A program made the position numbers and the translations under genes. From contig NZ_SSNH01000002.1 in NCBI RefSeq assembly GCF_005877005.1, forward strand, positions 372,001 to 436,000: a DNA stretch of 64,000 bases, read 5' to 3'. This document shows positions 17,713 through 26,136 of the stretch, piece by piece (position 1 is the stretch's first letter; every line of letters begins with the position of its first letter). A model generated the notes under the pieces. That model worked only from the letters and a program-made list of their open reading frames with translations. It made no database searches and was not told where the DNA came from. The DNA is from Sinomonas susongensis. GTDB lineage: Bacteria; Actinomycetota; Actinomycetes; Actinomycetales; Micrococcaceae.

Positions 17713-19629
17713 ATGACCATCGAAGAGATCGACAAACTCAAGCCACACAAGGCTGTCCTGTATCTGCGTGTCTCGAGCAAGAAGCAGACGGAGACCGCTA
17801 TCGACATCGACAAGGACGGCAACTCGATCGCGACCCAGCGTGACATCTGCCAGCAGAAAGCACAGTCTCTCAACGCTGACATCGTTCACGAGTTCGTCGA
17901 GCCGGGCGTGTCCGCTCAAACCATCGAAAAGCGGCCCGTCTTCAAGGACATGATGAAGTTCCTCGGCGAGCATCGCGACGTGGACTTTGTGATCGTCTAT
18001 GCCAGATCCCGTGCTTTTCGCAACTTCGTGGACGCCGCGATAACGAGGCGCCATCTGGACAAGCTGGGCGTGCGTCTTCTCTCGGCGCGGGAAGACTTCG
18101 GCGAAGGCACCTATGCCGAAGCCATGGAAGCGGTCACCGACATCATGAACCAAGTCCAGAACCAGCTCAGTGGGGAAGACATCCGGATCAAGATGCGCAA
18201 CAAGGCCATCAACGGAGGCACCGTCAGCAAGGCGCGCCTGGGTTACCTCAATATCCGCAAAGACATCGAGGGGCGCATGATCAACAGCATCGGGCTAGAC
18301 GAGAAGCGAGCCCCGCTTGTTCTCAAAGCCTTCGAGCTCTACTCGACGGGCAAGTACTCCATCGACCGCCTCGAAGCCACAATGGACGATCTGGGACTCA
18401 CCACGCGCCGCACGGCACGGACTCCCGAACAGCCCGTCTCTGCGAGCAAGCTCCACGCCATGCTGAAAGATCCGTACTACGTCGGCTATGTCAGTTACAA
18501 GGGCGAGCTCTACCCGGGCCGTCATGAGCCCATCGTCGGTCAAGACCTTTTTGACCTCGTGCAGGAGGTGATGAGCGCGCGAAGCGGATCGGGCTCACGC
18601 GACCGTGTGCATGATCACTACCTCAAGGGCATGCTCTACTGTCTGCGCTGCCATGCCGCAGGCCGCCAGAGCCGGATGATCTACATGCGCACCAAAGGGC
18701 ATGCCGGGAGTATCCACGAGTACTACTTCTGTCGGCTTCGCCAGGAGGGTCTCTGCGACTTGCCGCACATCCCGACCTACGTGATCGAAGACAAGATCAT
18801 TGAAGCCTACGACTGGCTCCAGCTCGCGCCAGAATTCGAGGCGGACGTCCGCGAGCGACTGACGCGGACTCTCGACGGGGAGCAGCAGGACTTCAGGATA
18901 CTCACCGCTGCCCTGAGTAATCGGCTGCGAGAGGTGGACGCCAAGGAGACGCGGCTCATCGATTTGGCGTCAGACGGCGCTTTGCCCGCGATAAAGATCC
19001 GGCAGAAGCTCTACGAGCTCCGAGTGCAGAAGGATCGGATCCAGGACGAACTGGCCAACCTCGAGAGCAAGATCGCTGTCGGGGCTGATCTGCTGTCCAA
19101 GGCTCTCGATCAGATATCTAACCCGAAGGCTTCCTACATCGCTGCGCCGGACAGGGTCCGTCGCCTACTCAACGAAACCTTCTACAACTACTTCTGGGTG
19201 GGCGAACGGGGGGTCGTGCGTCCTTCCCTCAACCACCCGTTCGACGACATCCTGGCCGCCCAGCACGCCTTCCGATCGCCCGTTGTGTCCAGCACAACAA
19301 AGACCCAGGAATCGATCTCCCGACCGCCTGAAAGGGCCAAAACAGGCGTCTCAGCCACCCTGGAACGTCAGTTCGTGGGCAACAAAAAGGGCGCCGATTT
19401 CTCGACGCCATCCCTGTTGTTCAACCTTGCGTCGATCTACTCGAACCATGGTTCGAATAAAGCGACTCTGGTCGGGCTGACAGGATTTGAACCTGCGACC
19501 CCTTGGAGGGTTTTTGAACCCTCCGGAAGACTGCGGAAATCTCGCGTTTTCCCTGGTCAGACGGGGAATCGGGCGACTCCCCCATGTGGATTCTACCGGG
19601 TCATTCCCGGTCGGTCACGGGTGTTTTAG
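17713..19629 (+). CDS. Large serine recombinase (site-specific integrase)
   Basis: Starts at ATG 17713 after AAGGAG. The resolvase domain begins AVLYLRVSSKKQ with catalytic Ser at about 21, then EFVEPGVSAQTIEKRPVF and YARSRAFRN. A recombinase domain (SKLHAMLKDPYYVGYVSYKG), a Cys-rich zinc ribbon (CLRC, later CRLRQEGLCD) and a coiled coil follow, which is the full large-serine-integrase plan. Residues about 587-597 (VGLTGFEPATP) are encoded by the antisense of tRNA-Pro. With an intact tRNA the frame would stop after residue 597; here the stop codon is TGG (19504-19506), so 41 residues are added. It is the likely integrase of the 10.4-19.5 kb element. Confidence 0.93.
   Translation: MTIEEIDKLKPHKAVLYLRVSSKKQTETAIDIDKDGNSIATQRDICQQKAQSLNADIVHEFVEPGVSAQTIEKRPVFKDMMKFLGEHRDVDFVIVYARSRAFRNFVDAAITRRHLDKLGVRLLSAREDFGEGTYAEAMEAVTDIMNQVQNQLSGEDIRIKMRNKAINGGTVSKARLGYLNIRKDIEGRMINSIGLDEKRAPLVLKAFELYSTGKYSIDRLEATMDDLGLTTRRTARTPEQPVSASKLHAMLKDPYYVGYVSYKGELYPGRHEPIVGQDLFDLVQEVMSARSGSGSRDRVHDHYLKGMLYCLRCHAAGRQSRMIYMRTKGHAGSIHEYYFCRLRQEGLCDLPHIPTYVIEDKIIEAYDWLQLAPEFEADVRERLTRTLDGEQQDFRILTAALSNRLREVDAKETRLIDLASDGALPAIKIRQKLYELRVQKDRIQDELANLESKIAVGADLLSKALDQISNPKASYIAAPDRVRRLLNETFYNYFWVGERGVVRPSLNHPFDDILAAQHAFRSPVVSSTTKTQESISRPPERAKTGVSATLERQFVGNKKGADFSTPSLLFNLASIYSNHGSNKATLVGLTGFEPATPWRVFEPSGRLRKSRVFPGQTGNRATPPCGFYRVIPGRSRVF
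19469..19505 (-). other. Left attachment site: 37-bp copy of tRNA-Pro 3' half
   Basis: This 37-bp segment is identical to 46763-46799, which covers the 3' half of the intact tRNA-Pro(GGG) gene plus 3 bp beyond it. Identity ends in the anticodon stem. It marks the left boundary of the island that ends at the intact tRNA, the usual sign of tyrosine-integrase insertion at a tRNA 3' end. Confidence 0.92.
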
Positions 19630-19644
19630 ATGGGTATTTGATGG
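19499..19644 (+). repeat. Island left-end sequence, copy A (146 bp)
   Basis: Similar, with small indels, to copy B at 29724-29869. Both begin CCCCTTGGAG and contain GTCGGTCACGGGTGT. Both end in a doubled motif of the form GGGTRTYTGRTGG. Identity by eye is about three quarters. The end motif recurs beside the integrase at 46680-46704, so these are probably integrase arm-binding sites. Confidence 0.8.
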
Positions 19645-19759
19645 ACGGCCGGCCTGATGGACTGAAGGATCGATTGAAGCGACTGGCGCATCCGCCGGGC
19701 TGTGCCACCAACGCATCCTTCCCCGACTGCTTAATTCTCGGACTTATCGGGTTCTTGTC

Positions 19760-21049
19760 TCAGAGAGGATAGTCTTTGGCGTCGGGCCATGGCGCCTTCC
19801 AGTCTCGATTTTGCGGGTGGCTCGACAGCCACTGGCGGATGTTGATCAGGACTTCGTCGACGTCGTGCAAAAGGTCCCGCTGCTTGCGGACGAACGTGCG
19901 GTCCGTCACGTTGGCGCGCAGGGCGTGGGCGGGCTTCTGCCGCGCCGCGCGGACTTCGCGTAGAGGCTTCAGCGCCCACTTCACAGCATCCGCCTTCACA
20001 TGGTTCATCGTCATGAACAGCTCAAGGCGGTTGAGGGTGCCCAAACGCTCCTTTTTCTCGTTCACCCGCGGAACCTCGGCCTTGTCGAGCGCTGCGCCGT
20101 CGATGTTGTCCGAGAGGAGCTTGTCGAAGGAGTGAATGAAGTGGTCCCATTCCCGCTGGTCCGCCCGAAGGATCCAGCCGAAGTCTTCTGGCAGCTCGTG
20201 GGACCGGAAGAGACGCGCGCCCCACACGTTCTCGTAGAGGTCGCTGATGGCTTTGAGCTCCTGAGCGAGCCGGGCGAACGGTCCTATGCCGTCCGGCCAG
20301 TGGCCCATTTGGGTGCCGTACCAGACGGGGTGAGGGGTGATGCCCTCTTCATGGACCTGAAAGCTCGCCCAGCGCTGCTGGTGCTCGGGTGTGAGGTCGT
20401 CCAAGTCACCGTAGAAGGCCGCGACGCGTCGGACAATCGGGGAGTCCCGGACCTCCGGATCATGCTGGCGCATGTCGTAGGCGAAGCCGAGGTGCATAAG
20501 GCTGACTCTGTCCTTCTTTGGCTGGTCCTTGTCGTCGTAAGCGTCATCGGACATCCAGAAGTTGATTCCGAAGTCGCTCATGCCGAATCTGTAGCGGGCA
20601 TCGTTGCGATAGCCCTCGAGCACGTCCGAGCTAAAGAAGGCGAGCTCAAGCGTGGACCGGCCCCGCGCCATGGCCTTGGTGAACGGGGCGTCTTCGAACT
20701 TCTTGGGCAGTTTCATCCGCTTCAGTGCCTTCGCCGTGGGGTAGAGGCATACTCCATAGTCGTCTTCGGAGAGCTCGCGAAGCTCTTCGATCTGCTCGGC
20801 GACGGTTCTCCGCGAAGGCCAGGGCCGGATGTGGATGTTCGGGTAGTCGCCTGGGCCTACCACCTCGATGAGGCCAGCGTCGGCCAGCTCGACGGCGGCC
20901 TCGATCTCGTCGCGCGAGTTCCGGGTGGTGCTGACATGCAGCCCGTTGAAGTCGCCTGACTTCATGTAGCGCTGCTTCACCTTCTTCAGCAGCTCTCGCG
21001 CGGACGGGGAGAGGTCATCTATTGCGGCCACGTCGATCCAAACTGTCAT
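19760..21049 (-). CDS. Unknown protein with HEPN-like C-terminus, last gene of second type I R-M operon
   Basis: I take ATG 21049 (429 residues); the frame is open further upstream but that part has no coding character. Residues 15-80 look like a winged helix (ARELLKKVKQRYMKSGDF; then LADAGLIEVV and NIHIRPWP). The middle is long and unfamiliar, rich in aromatic residues. The last 70 residues are helical with RQKPAH (R370-x4-H375), which fits the R-x4-6-H motif of HEPN ribonucleases. It lies 77 bp after a YgjP-like peptidase gene in the hsdMSR operon. I infer an accessory defence role, possibly an RNA-cleaving effector; no known family is recognised. Confidence 0.75.
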   Translation of the reverse strand: MTVWIDVAAIDDLSPSARELLKKVKQRYMKSGDFNGLHVSTTRNSRDEIEAAVELADAGLIEVVGPGDYPNIHIRPWPSRRTVAEQIEELRELSEDDYGVCLYPTAKALKRMKLPKKFEDAPFTKAMARGRSTLELAFFSSDVLEGYRNDARYRFGMSDFGINFWMSDDAYDDKDQPKKDRVSLMHLGFAYDMRQHDPEVRDSPIVRRVAAFYGDLDDLTPEHQQRWASFQVHEEGITPHPVWYGTQMGHWPDGIGPFARLAQELKAISDLYENVWGARLFRSHELPEDFGWILRADQREWDHFIHSFDKLLSDNIDGAALDKAEVPRVNEKKERLGTLNRLELFMTMNHVKADAVKWALKPLREVRAARQKPAHALRANVTDRTFVRKQRDLLHDVDEVLINIRQWLSSHPQNRDWKAPWPDAKDYPL

Positions 21050-21126
21050 GCCCTGGGCAAACTGGCCGGGTCCGCTGCGGCGAAGCTCAGCAGACCCGGC
21101 ATGTATGGTTGTAACTTCCCGCTTAA

Positions 21127-21864
21127 TCACGCCCGCTCGCCTTCGCCCCAGTCCTCGTGCCCGAGCGGGGCTTCGTTCAGCTCGTCTCGGCGTGATCGCC
21201 AGTCGGGCAGGAACCGGTCCATCAAGGCCACGAACTTCTCGCCGTGCCCACGCTCCAGCAGGTGCATCAACTCGTGGACGACGATGTACTCCAGACACCG
21301 CGGAGCCTTCTTCGCCAGCTCCGGGTTGAGCCAGATCGTCCGTGACGTGGTGACGCAGGTGCCCCACTTGGTCTTCATCCGGCGCACGACGAACCTGTCC
21401 GCCTCGACTCCGAGGATTGACTGCCACTTCTCGAGCAGCGCGGGCACGGCGGCCTTCAGCTCACGCCGGTACCACCGATCCAGTGCCCCGAACCGTCCGG
21501 CGGCATCGGTGTCAGGTGGAGTGATCACCCAGAGCGTATGGCCTTTGGTCCGGACACTGTACGCACCCCTCGACTGGGAGACGTCGAGGAGATACCGCTC
21601 CCCCCACACATAATGGGTCTCCCCCGAGACCATCTTGCGTTCTGTCTGCCTGTCCGCGTTCTGGAGCTGCTCTCGCCGACGCTTGATCCACGAAAGCCGC
21701 TGCACGACCGCGAGCCGGATCGCGTCCTCAGTCGTGCGCTGCGGTGCAGCGACCCGTACCCGGCCCATTGGAGGGTAAACCGATATGTGCATGTTCTTGA
21801 TGTCCTTGTAGACGACGTCGACGCCGAGGCCCGCGACGGTGAGGTAGCCGCTAGCGGTACTCAT
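21127..21864 (-). CDS. YgjP/DUF45-type M48-like metallopeptidase
   Basis: A 245-residue zinc-dependent peptidase of the YgjP (DUF45) family. HELMHLLERGH (about 196-206) supplies the HExxH zinc site and a following His; MKTKWGTC is the family's signature before the active site. No signal peptide or membrane segment is seen, so it acts in the cytoplasm. It overlaps the hsdR end by 14 bp. Such genes are often found beside type I R-M genes; whether the peptidase controls HsdR levels or acts as a separate effector is not known to me. Confidence 0.9.
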   Translation of the reverse strand: MSTASGYLTVAGLGVDVVYKDIKNMHISVYPPMGRVRVAAPQRTTEDAIRLAVVQRLSWIKRRREQLQNADRQTERKMVSGETHYVWGERYLLDVSQSRGAYSVRTKGHTLWVITPPDTDAAGRFGALDRWYRRELKAAVPALLEKWQSILGVEADRFVVRRMKTKWGTCVTTSRTIWLNPELAKKAPRCLEYIVVHELMHLLERGHGEKFVALMDRFLPDWRSRRDELNEAPLGHEDWGEGERA

Positions 21865-24800
21865 CGTTGTTCTTCAGCAGTTCGATGAACTCTGCCAACG
21901 AGTCCTCTTCGACGCCAGCCAGTTCCTTGCGCAGCTCACGAGCGAGCGCGCGCTCCTTCATCCTGCCGGCACCGGCGTCGGCCCATCCGTGTTCCTTGCT
22001 CGATTGGATCCTGTGGTGCAGTGCTTCGGGGTCGACGACCAGGTCTGCTGGACTCCATTGGAAGTCCACGATCGCCCGACGCGCAGGTGTGCTCGCCCAT
22101 TCCGGGTAGGTCTTGCCGTCTGCAGCCTCTCGGGTGCCAACTTTTCCGGCCAGCTCGATGAGTTTGCGGAGGTAGTCCGCGTAGTCCTCGGCGTCTTCCT
22201 TCTGCTTCTCGATGAGTGCGTCGAGGAGTTCGGACATGTGGTCGTAGTAGCGTGGGTTCATCGCATGCTCGTCAACGATGGTCTTGCGGACGTTGTTGAT
22301 GATCGTCTCCGCAGTGGCCGCGCTGCTGCCCCTGATTCGGGGTGGCAGCGTGTCGACGGCGTCCGGCCCGCGCTCGACGATCAGCTCGACCAGAGTCTTC
22401 TCCAGGTCGGCGACCTGTTCGACGGGTTTGGCGTGGATGTAGGTGTCGAGCAGTTGGCGCATCCCAGCCTCGTACTGCTTCATGTCGATGTTCTCGCCGG
22501 CTCCGGCCTCGACCTCGCTCTTGACGGCGGTGTAGTGGGCAACCTCGCCCTTGATCGACGCGATCTCAGCCGTCGTGTAGCCGGCGGCTTCAATATCACT
22601 GGCGACGGCTCCAAAGGCGCGTACGAGGCTAGCAACGGACTTGTAGAGCAGGACGCGTTTGGGTTCGTTGTCCTTGATCTGGTCGGCATCCCCCGGGGTG
22701 GACGCAACGAAATAGTGCTGGTATTCCAGCGTGCCCTTTGGCGGGGCAACCGGCTCGCACAGCGCACGGACGGCGTCGAGCGCCTCCTCGAGATCCTTGC
22801 GGTCCTGCTCACTGCGGTTGCTGATCAGTCCGTCGACATCATCGGCCTCGTACTCGCCGAAGGCTTCGGAGGTGTAGTCGGTGACGGTCTTGTCGAGCGA
22901 CTTGAACAGGTCTCGGTAGTCGACGATGTAGCCGTATGCCTTGTCGTCGCCGTCGAGACGGTTGACGCGGCATATCGCCTGGAAAAGGCCGTGGTCGCGC
23001 ATTCTCTTGTCGATGTACAGGTACGTCGCACTCGGCGCGTCGAAGCCGGTCAGGAGCTTGTCGACCACGATGAGCAGCCTCATCTGGCCGGGTTCCTTGA
23101 CGAACCTCTTCTTGACATCGGCCTCGAACTCTTCGACCCGGCCGATGGCCTCATCGGGGTGCACGCCGAAGTGGTCGGCGAGCATCTGCCGGTAGATCTC
23201 GTACTTGCGGAGCTCCTCCGTGTCCCCCTCGCCCGCGTCTTCCTTGGAGATCGCGGTAGGGTTCGGCTTGTAGCTGGTCACGATCGCGACCTTGCGCCTG
23301 AAGCCACTCTTCACGAAGGCCTCGTAGAAGGTGCAGGCCTGGTAGACCGAGTCGCTCACCAGCATGGCGTTGCCCCGGCCGCTGATCAGCCGTGGCTGGG
23401 TCTCCATGTCAATGAGGATGTCCTGGACGATCTGCGCCGAGCGGGGTGCAGAGGAGAAGACCTTCTGCGTCGTTCCCCACTTCTGCTTCAGCCGGGCCTT
23501 CGACAGGTCGGTGAGATTCCGGGTCTTGGCATCGAACCACTTGTCGACCGCCGCGGAGCCCTGGAGCTCCTGCTCGACCTTCCGGGCCTCGTACTTCAGG
23601 TCGAGCACGACGCCGTCGCGGACGGCCTCATCAAACTTGTAGGTGTGGATGAACGACCCGAACGTCTCGATGCTGGTCTTCTTGTCGCTCTTCAGCAGCG
23701 GCGTGCCGGTGAAGCCGATGAACATCGCCCCCGGCAGCAGGTCCTTCATGATTCGGTGCATCTTGCCGCTCTGGGTGCGGTGGGCCTCGTCGACGAACAC
23801 GAAGATGTTCCCCTTGGCACTGAACCCGTCCGGGATCTTCGTCTTGAGTTCCTTCGCGAAGTCCTCGGCGTCCTTGTCGCGGGCCTCTTCGTCGGTGCCG
23901 CGGAACTTGTGCACCAACGAGCACATGAGCGGCGGGTTGGACTTGTTGAGCATCGCGAGCATGTCCGCGCCTGACTGGGTGCGGCCGATCTTCTCCCCGA
24001 CCCCGGAGAAGCCGCCCTCGATCTGCTCGTCCAGCTCGGTGCGGTCGGTGATCACGAGGACGCGGGCATCATGCCGGGTCTCCAGGATCCACTTGGCCAG
24101 CCATACCATCGTCAGGCTCTTGCCCGACCCCTGGGTATGCCAGATGATGCCGCCCTCGCGCCTCGCGACGCGTGCCCGAGCGGCCTTGACACCGAAGTAC
24201 TGGTTGTGCCGCGGGGACTTCTTCACACCCGCGTCGAAGACGATGAAGTCGTGGATGATCTCCAGGAAACGCTCCTTGGAGCACATCTGGGTGATCGCGA
24301 GGTCGAGGTCAGCGTTCTCGCCCTCCTCCTTCCACCGCAGCCAGTACTTCTCCGGGGTCTCGATCACCCCATAATGCAGCCCCTCGACGTCGTTGCCCGC
24401 GAACAGCAGCTGGACGGTCGTGAAGAACGGACGGACGAAGTCATGACGCTGGTTGCCGATGTTCTGACGAATGCCGCTGGCGACACTCACCGTCGAGCGC
24501 TTCAGCTCGACCACACCGAGCGCGATCCCGTTCACATAGAGGACGAGGTCGGGCCGCTTCGTGTGCTCGCCCTTGACCGTGACCTCTTCGGCCACCACGA
24601 AGTCGTTCTTCCCCGGGTTGGCCCAGTCGATCAGGTGGACTGACTGGGTGGTCTCGCCGACGTCGGTCTTGACCTTCGCGCCGTAGCGAAGGAGTTCGTA
24701 GACCCTACGGTTCTGGTCGTACAGGGAGGACCCGCCTCCGAGCGCCGCGGCTGTGAGCACTTGCTGCATGGCACGCGAGACCAGCGCGTCGTCGTATCCA

Positions 24801-24952
24801 CGGCGGACCAGGTAAGCGCGGAGTCTACCTTCGTCGACGTTGCGGTTGTCCTGGTCTTTCAGGTTCCCGCCATAGACGTACCCGAGCTTGTTCCGGAGGA
24901 GCCCGACGACCCGGCGTTGTGTCTCGCGCTCCTTCTGACCGACTGCGCTCAT
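21851..24952 (-). CDS. hsdR: Type I restriction endonuclease subunit R (second system)
   Basis: I place the start at ATG 24952, which overlaps the hsdS stop (ATGA), giving 1033 residues. Nuclease residues are PD at 134-135 and ELK at 149-151. Walker A is QGSGKS (274-279), DEAH at 388-391, then FTGTP. It belongs to a different HsdR group from the copy at 3244-6354 (DEAH instead of DECH, different spacing), so the two systems were acquired separately rather than duplicated. It is followed by the peptidase and the HEPN-like gene. Confidence 0.96.
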   Translation of the reverse strand: MSAVGQKERETQRRVVGLLRNKLGYVYGGNLKDQDNRNVDEGRLRAYLVRRGYDDALVSRAMQQVLTAAALGGGSSLYDQNRRVYELLRYGAKVKTDVGETTQSVHLIDWANPGKNDFVVAEEVTVKGEHTKRPDLVLYVNGIALGVVELKRSTVSVASGIRQNIGNQRHDFVRPFFTTVQLLFAGNDVEGLHYGVIETPEKYWLRWKEEGENADLDLAITQMCSKERFLEIIHDFIVFDAGVKKSPRHNQYFGVKAARARVARREGGIIWHTQGSGKSLTMVWLAKWILETRHDARVLVITDRTELDEQIEGGFSGVGEKIGRTQSGADMLAMLNKSNPPLMCSLVHKFRGTDEEARDKDAEDFAKELKTKIPDGFSAKGNIFVFVDEAHRTQSGKMHRIMKDLLPGAMFIGFTGTPLLKSDKKTSIETFGSFIHTYKFDEAVRDGVVLDLKYEARKVEQELQGSAAVDKWFDAKTRNLTDLSKARLKQKWGTTQKVFSSAPRSAQIVQDILIDMETQPRLISGRGNAMLVSDSVYQACTFYEAFVKSGFRRKVAIVTSYKPNPTAISKEDAGEGDTEELRKYEIYRQMLADHFGVHPDEAIGRVEEFEADVKKRFVKEPGQMRLLIVVDKLLTGFDAPSATYLYIDKRMRDHGLFQAICRVNRLDGDDKAYGYIVDYRDLFKSLDKTVTDYTSEAFGEYEADDVDGLISNRSEQDRKDLEEALDAVRALCEPVAPPKGTLEYQHYFVASTPGDADQIKDNEPKRVLLYKSVASLVRAFGAVASDIEAAGYTTAEIASIKGEVAHYTAVKSEVEAGAGENIDMKQYEAGMRQLLDTYIHAKPVEQVADLEKTLVELIVERGPDAVDTLPPRIRGSSAATAETIINNVRKTIVDEHAMNPRYYDHMSELLDALIEKQKEDAEDYADYLRKLIELAGKVGTREAADGKTYPEWASTPARRAIVDFQWSPADLVVDPEALHHRIQSSKEHGWADAGAGRMKERALARELRKELAGVEEDSLAEFIELLKNNDEYR

Positions 24953-26136
24953 GTCTCCTCCTTCGAGGGCAGGCGGGTCCGCCCCGTCAGCAATTCCTGC
25001 ATCATCCCGACCTTCACCGCACGCGCCCACTCCAGACGACGATCCCAAGCGACGATCTCTGCGTCAACGTCCTGCAAGACCTCGGCAATAGCACGCTGCT
25101 CGTCCGCTCCAGGCAAAGTCAGCGCGATACCTGAGATATAGCTGCGAGTCGTGGCAAGGACTTTCGTACCCGCCGCCAACCGGAGCAAGGCTGCACGAAA
25201 CGCGGGGATGAATTGGATATACCCCTTGAAACCGTCTGCAAGCACTGACTTATCGAACCGTGCGGCAATCGTGTGGAGCCCCGGAACCGCTCCCTCCGGC
25301 GGCACGTCTGTGACTTCTACCGACTTGCCGACCCCATCCGGATCTTCAGATGCATCAGCGAATACTAAGTCCCCAACGGCCAAACGACCGGCACGAGATG
25401 CTAGATGTGACGCTGCCCGCGGCATGCTCTCGGAAGCAGCGTCAAGACGAACTGAACTTCGTGTGTGGATGTCGCCATAGTGGAGGTATCTCAGAGGTGA
25501 TTCTTGATCGAGCTGATCGCGAGACAGCGCAACCGTGCGAAGGTATGTGACGTGATCGCCGAGAGTGATATCACGCCACTCGCCGGTAAACCCAGGAAGG
25601 CGTGTGCTGCCGGTGAGGAGTTCCTGCACCATACCCAGCTTGACATCACGCTTCTTCGCGATGAGTTTCTCCAACGCTTCTATTTGAGTGTCCGCTTCCA
25701 ATATCACCGCGGCGATGTTTGCTTGCTCCACGCGGCGCGACGGGATCATTACTTCGTATGCCGTCAGATTGTTGCGATTAAGGGTGGGGACAGACGTCGC
25801 AGCGTCAAGGCGTTCCAGGTGGAAGGCAGCAAGCACGGCAGCCACAAATCTCGGATCATTGCCATTGAAGTCGTCGGCCCACAAGGTGGTGTCGTGCGGC
25901 CAAAACGGCTCATCGACATAGAAAACTCGCCCGAGCAGCCCCTTCCTCCCGGTAACGACCGCCGGAGGCTGGACCGCAGCCCTGGCATGGAAGTACGAGA
26001 TGCCGGACGATGAGTAAACCGGTACCGAGCCAGCAACGCGCGTTGCCTCGGTGATGTCGAACCCACGTTGGAGGCGACAGAGATCGGAGGCACGGACTAC
26101 TTTCCAGCCATCGGGGATGGAACCACCGATATTCAC
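24949..26136 (-). CDS. hsdS: Type I restriction-modification specificity subunit S (second system)
   Basis: HsdS of 395 residues with two target-recognition domains. The first begins GWKVVRASDLCRLQRGFDIT; the central helix has IEALEKLIAKKRDVKLGMVQ and the C-terminal helix has the related WARAVKVGMMQELLTGRTRL, marking the two half-repeats. There are no tetrapeptide repeats like those in the first system. It overlaps hsdM and hsdR by 4 bp each. Base composition in the recognition domains is less GC-rich than in hsdM or hsdR, as is common for exchangeable domains. Confidence 0.94.
   Translation of the reverse strand: MNIGGSIPDGWKVVRASDLCRLQRGFDITEATRVAGSVPVYSSSGISYFHARAAVQPPAVVTGRKGLLGRVFYVDEPFWPHDTTLWADDFNGNDPRFVAAVLAAFHLERLDAATSVPTLNRNNLTAYEVMIPSRRVEQANIAAVILEADTQIEALEKLIAKKRDVKLGMVQELLTGSTRLPGFTGEWRDITLGDHVTYLRTVALSRDQLDQESPLRYLHYGDIHTRSSVRLDAASESMPRAASHLASRAGRLAVGDLVFADASEDPDGVGKSVEVTDVPPEGAVPGLHTIAARFDKSVLADGFKGYIQFIPAFRAALLRLAAGTKVLATTRSYISGIALTLPGADEQRAIAEVLQDVDAEIVAWDRRLEWARAVKVGMMQELLTGRTRLPSKEET

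Noticed and set aside
21050-21427. Upstream extension of the 429-residue gene
   Set aside because: The extra 126 codons are antisense to the YgjP-like peptidase, which overlaps here in another frame, and are Arg-rich without domains.
21989-23974. A 661-codon open frame on the plus strand opposite the second hsdR
   Set aside because: Antisense of a clear HsdR; no domain, no good ribosome-binding site.
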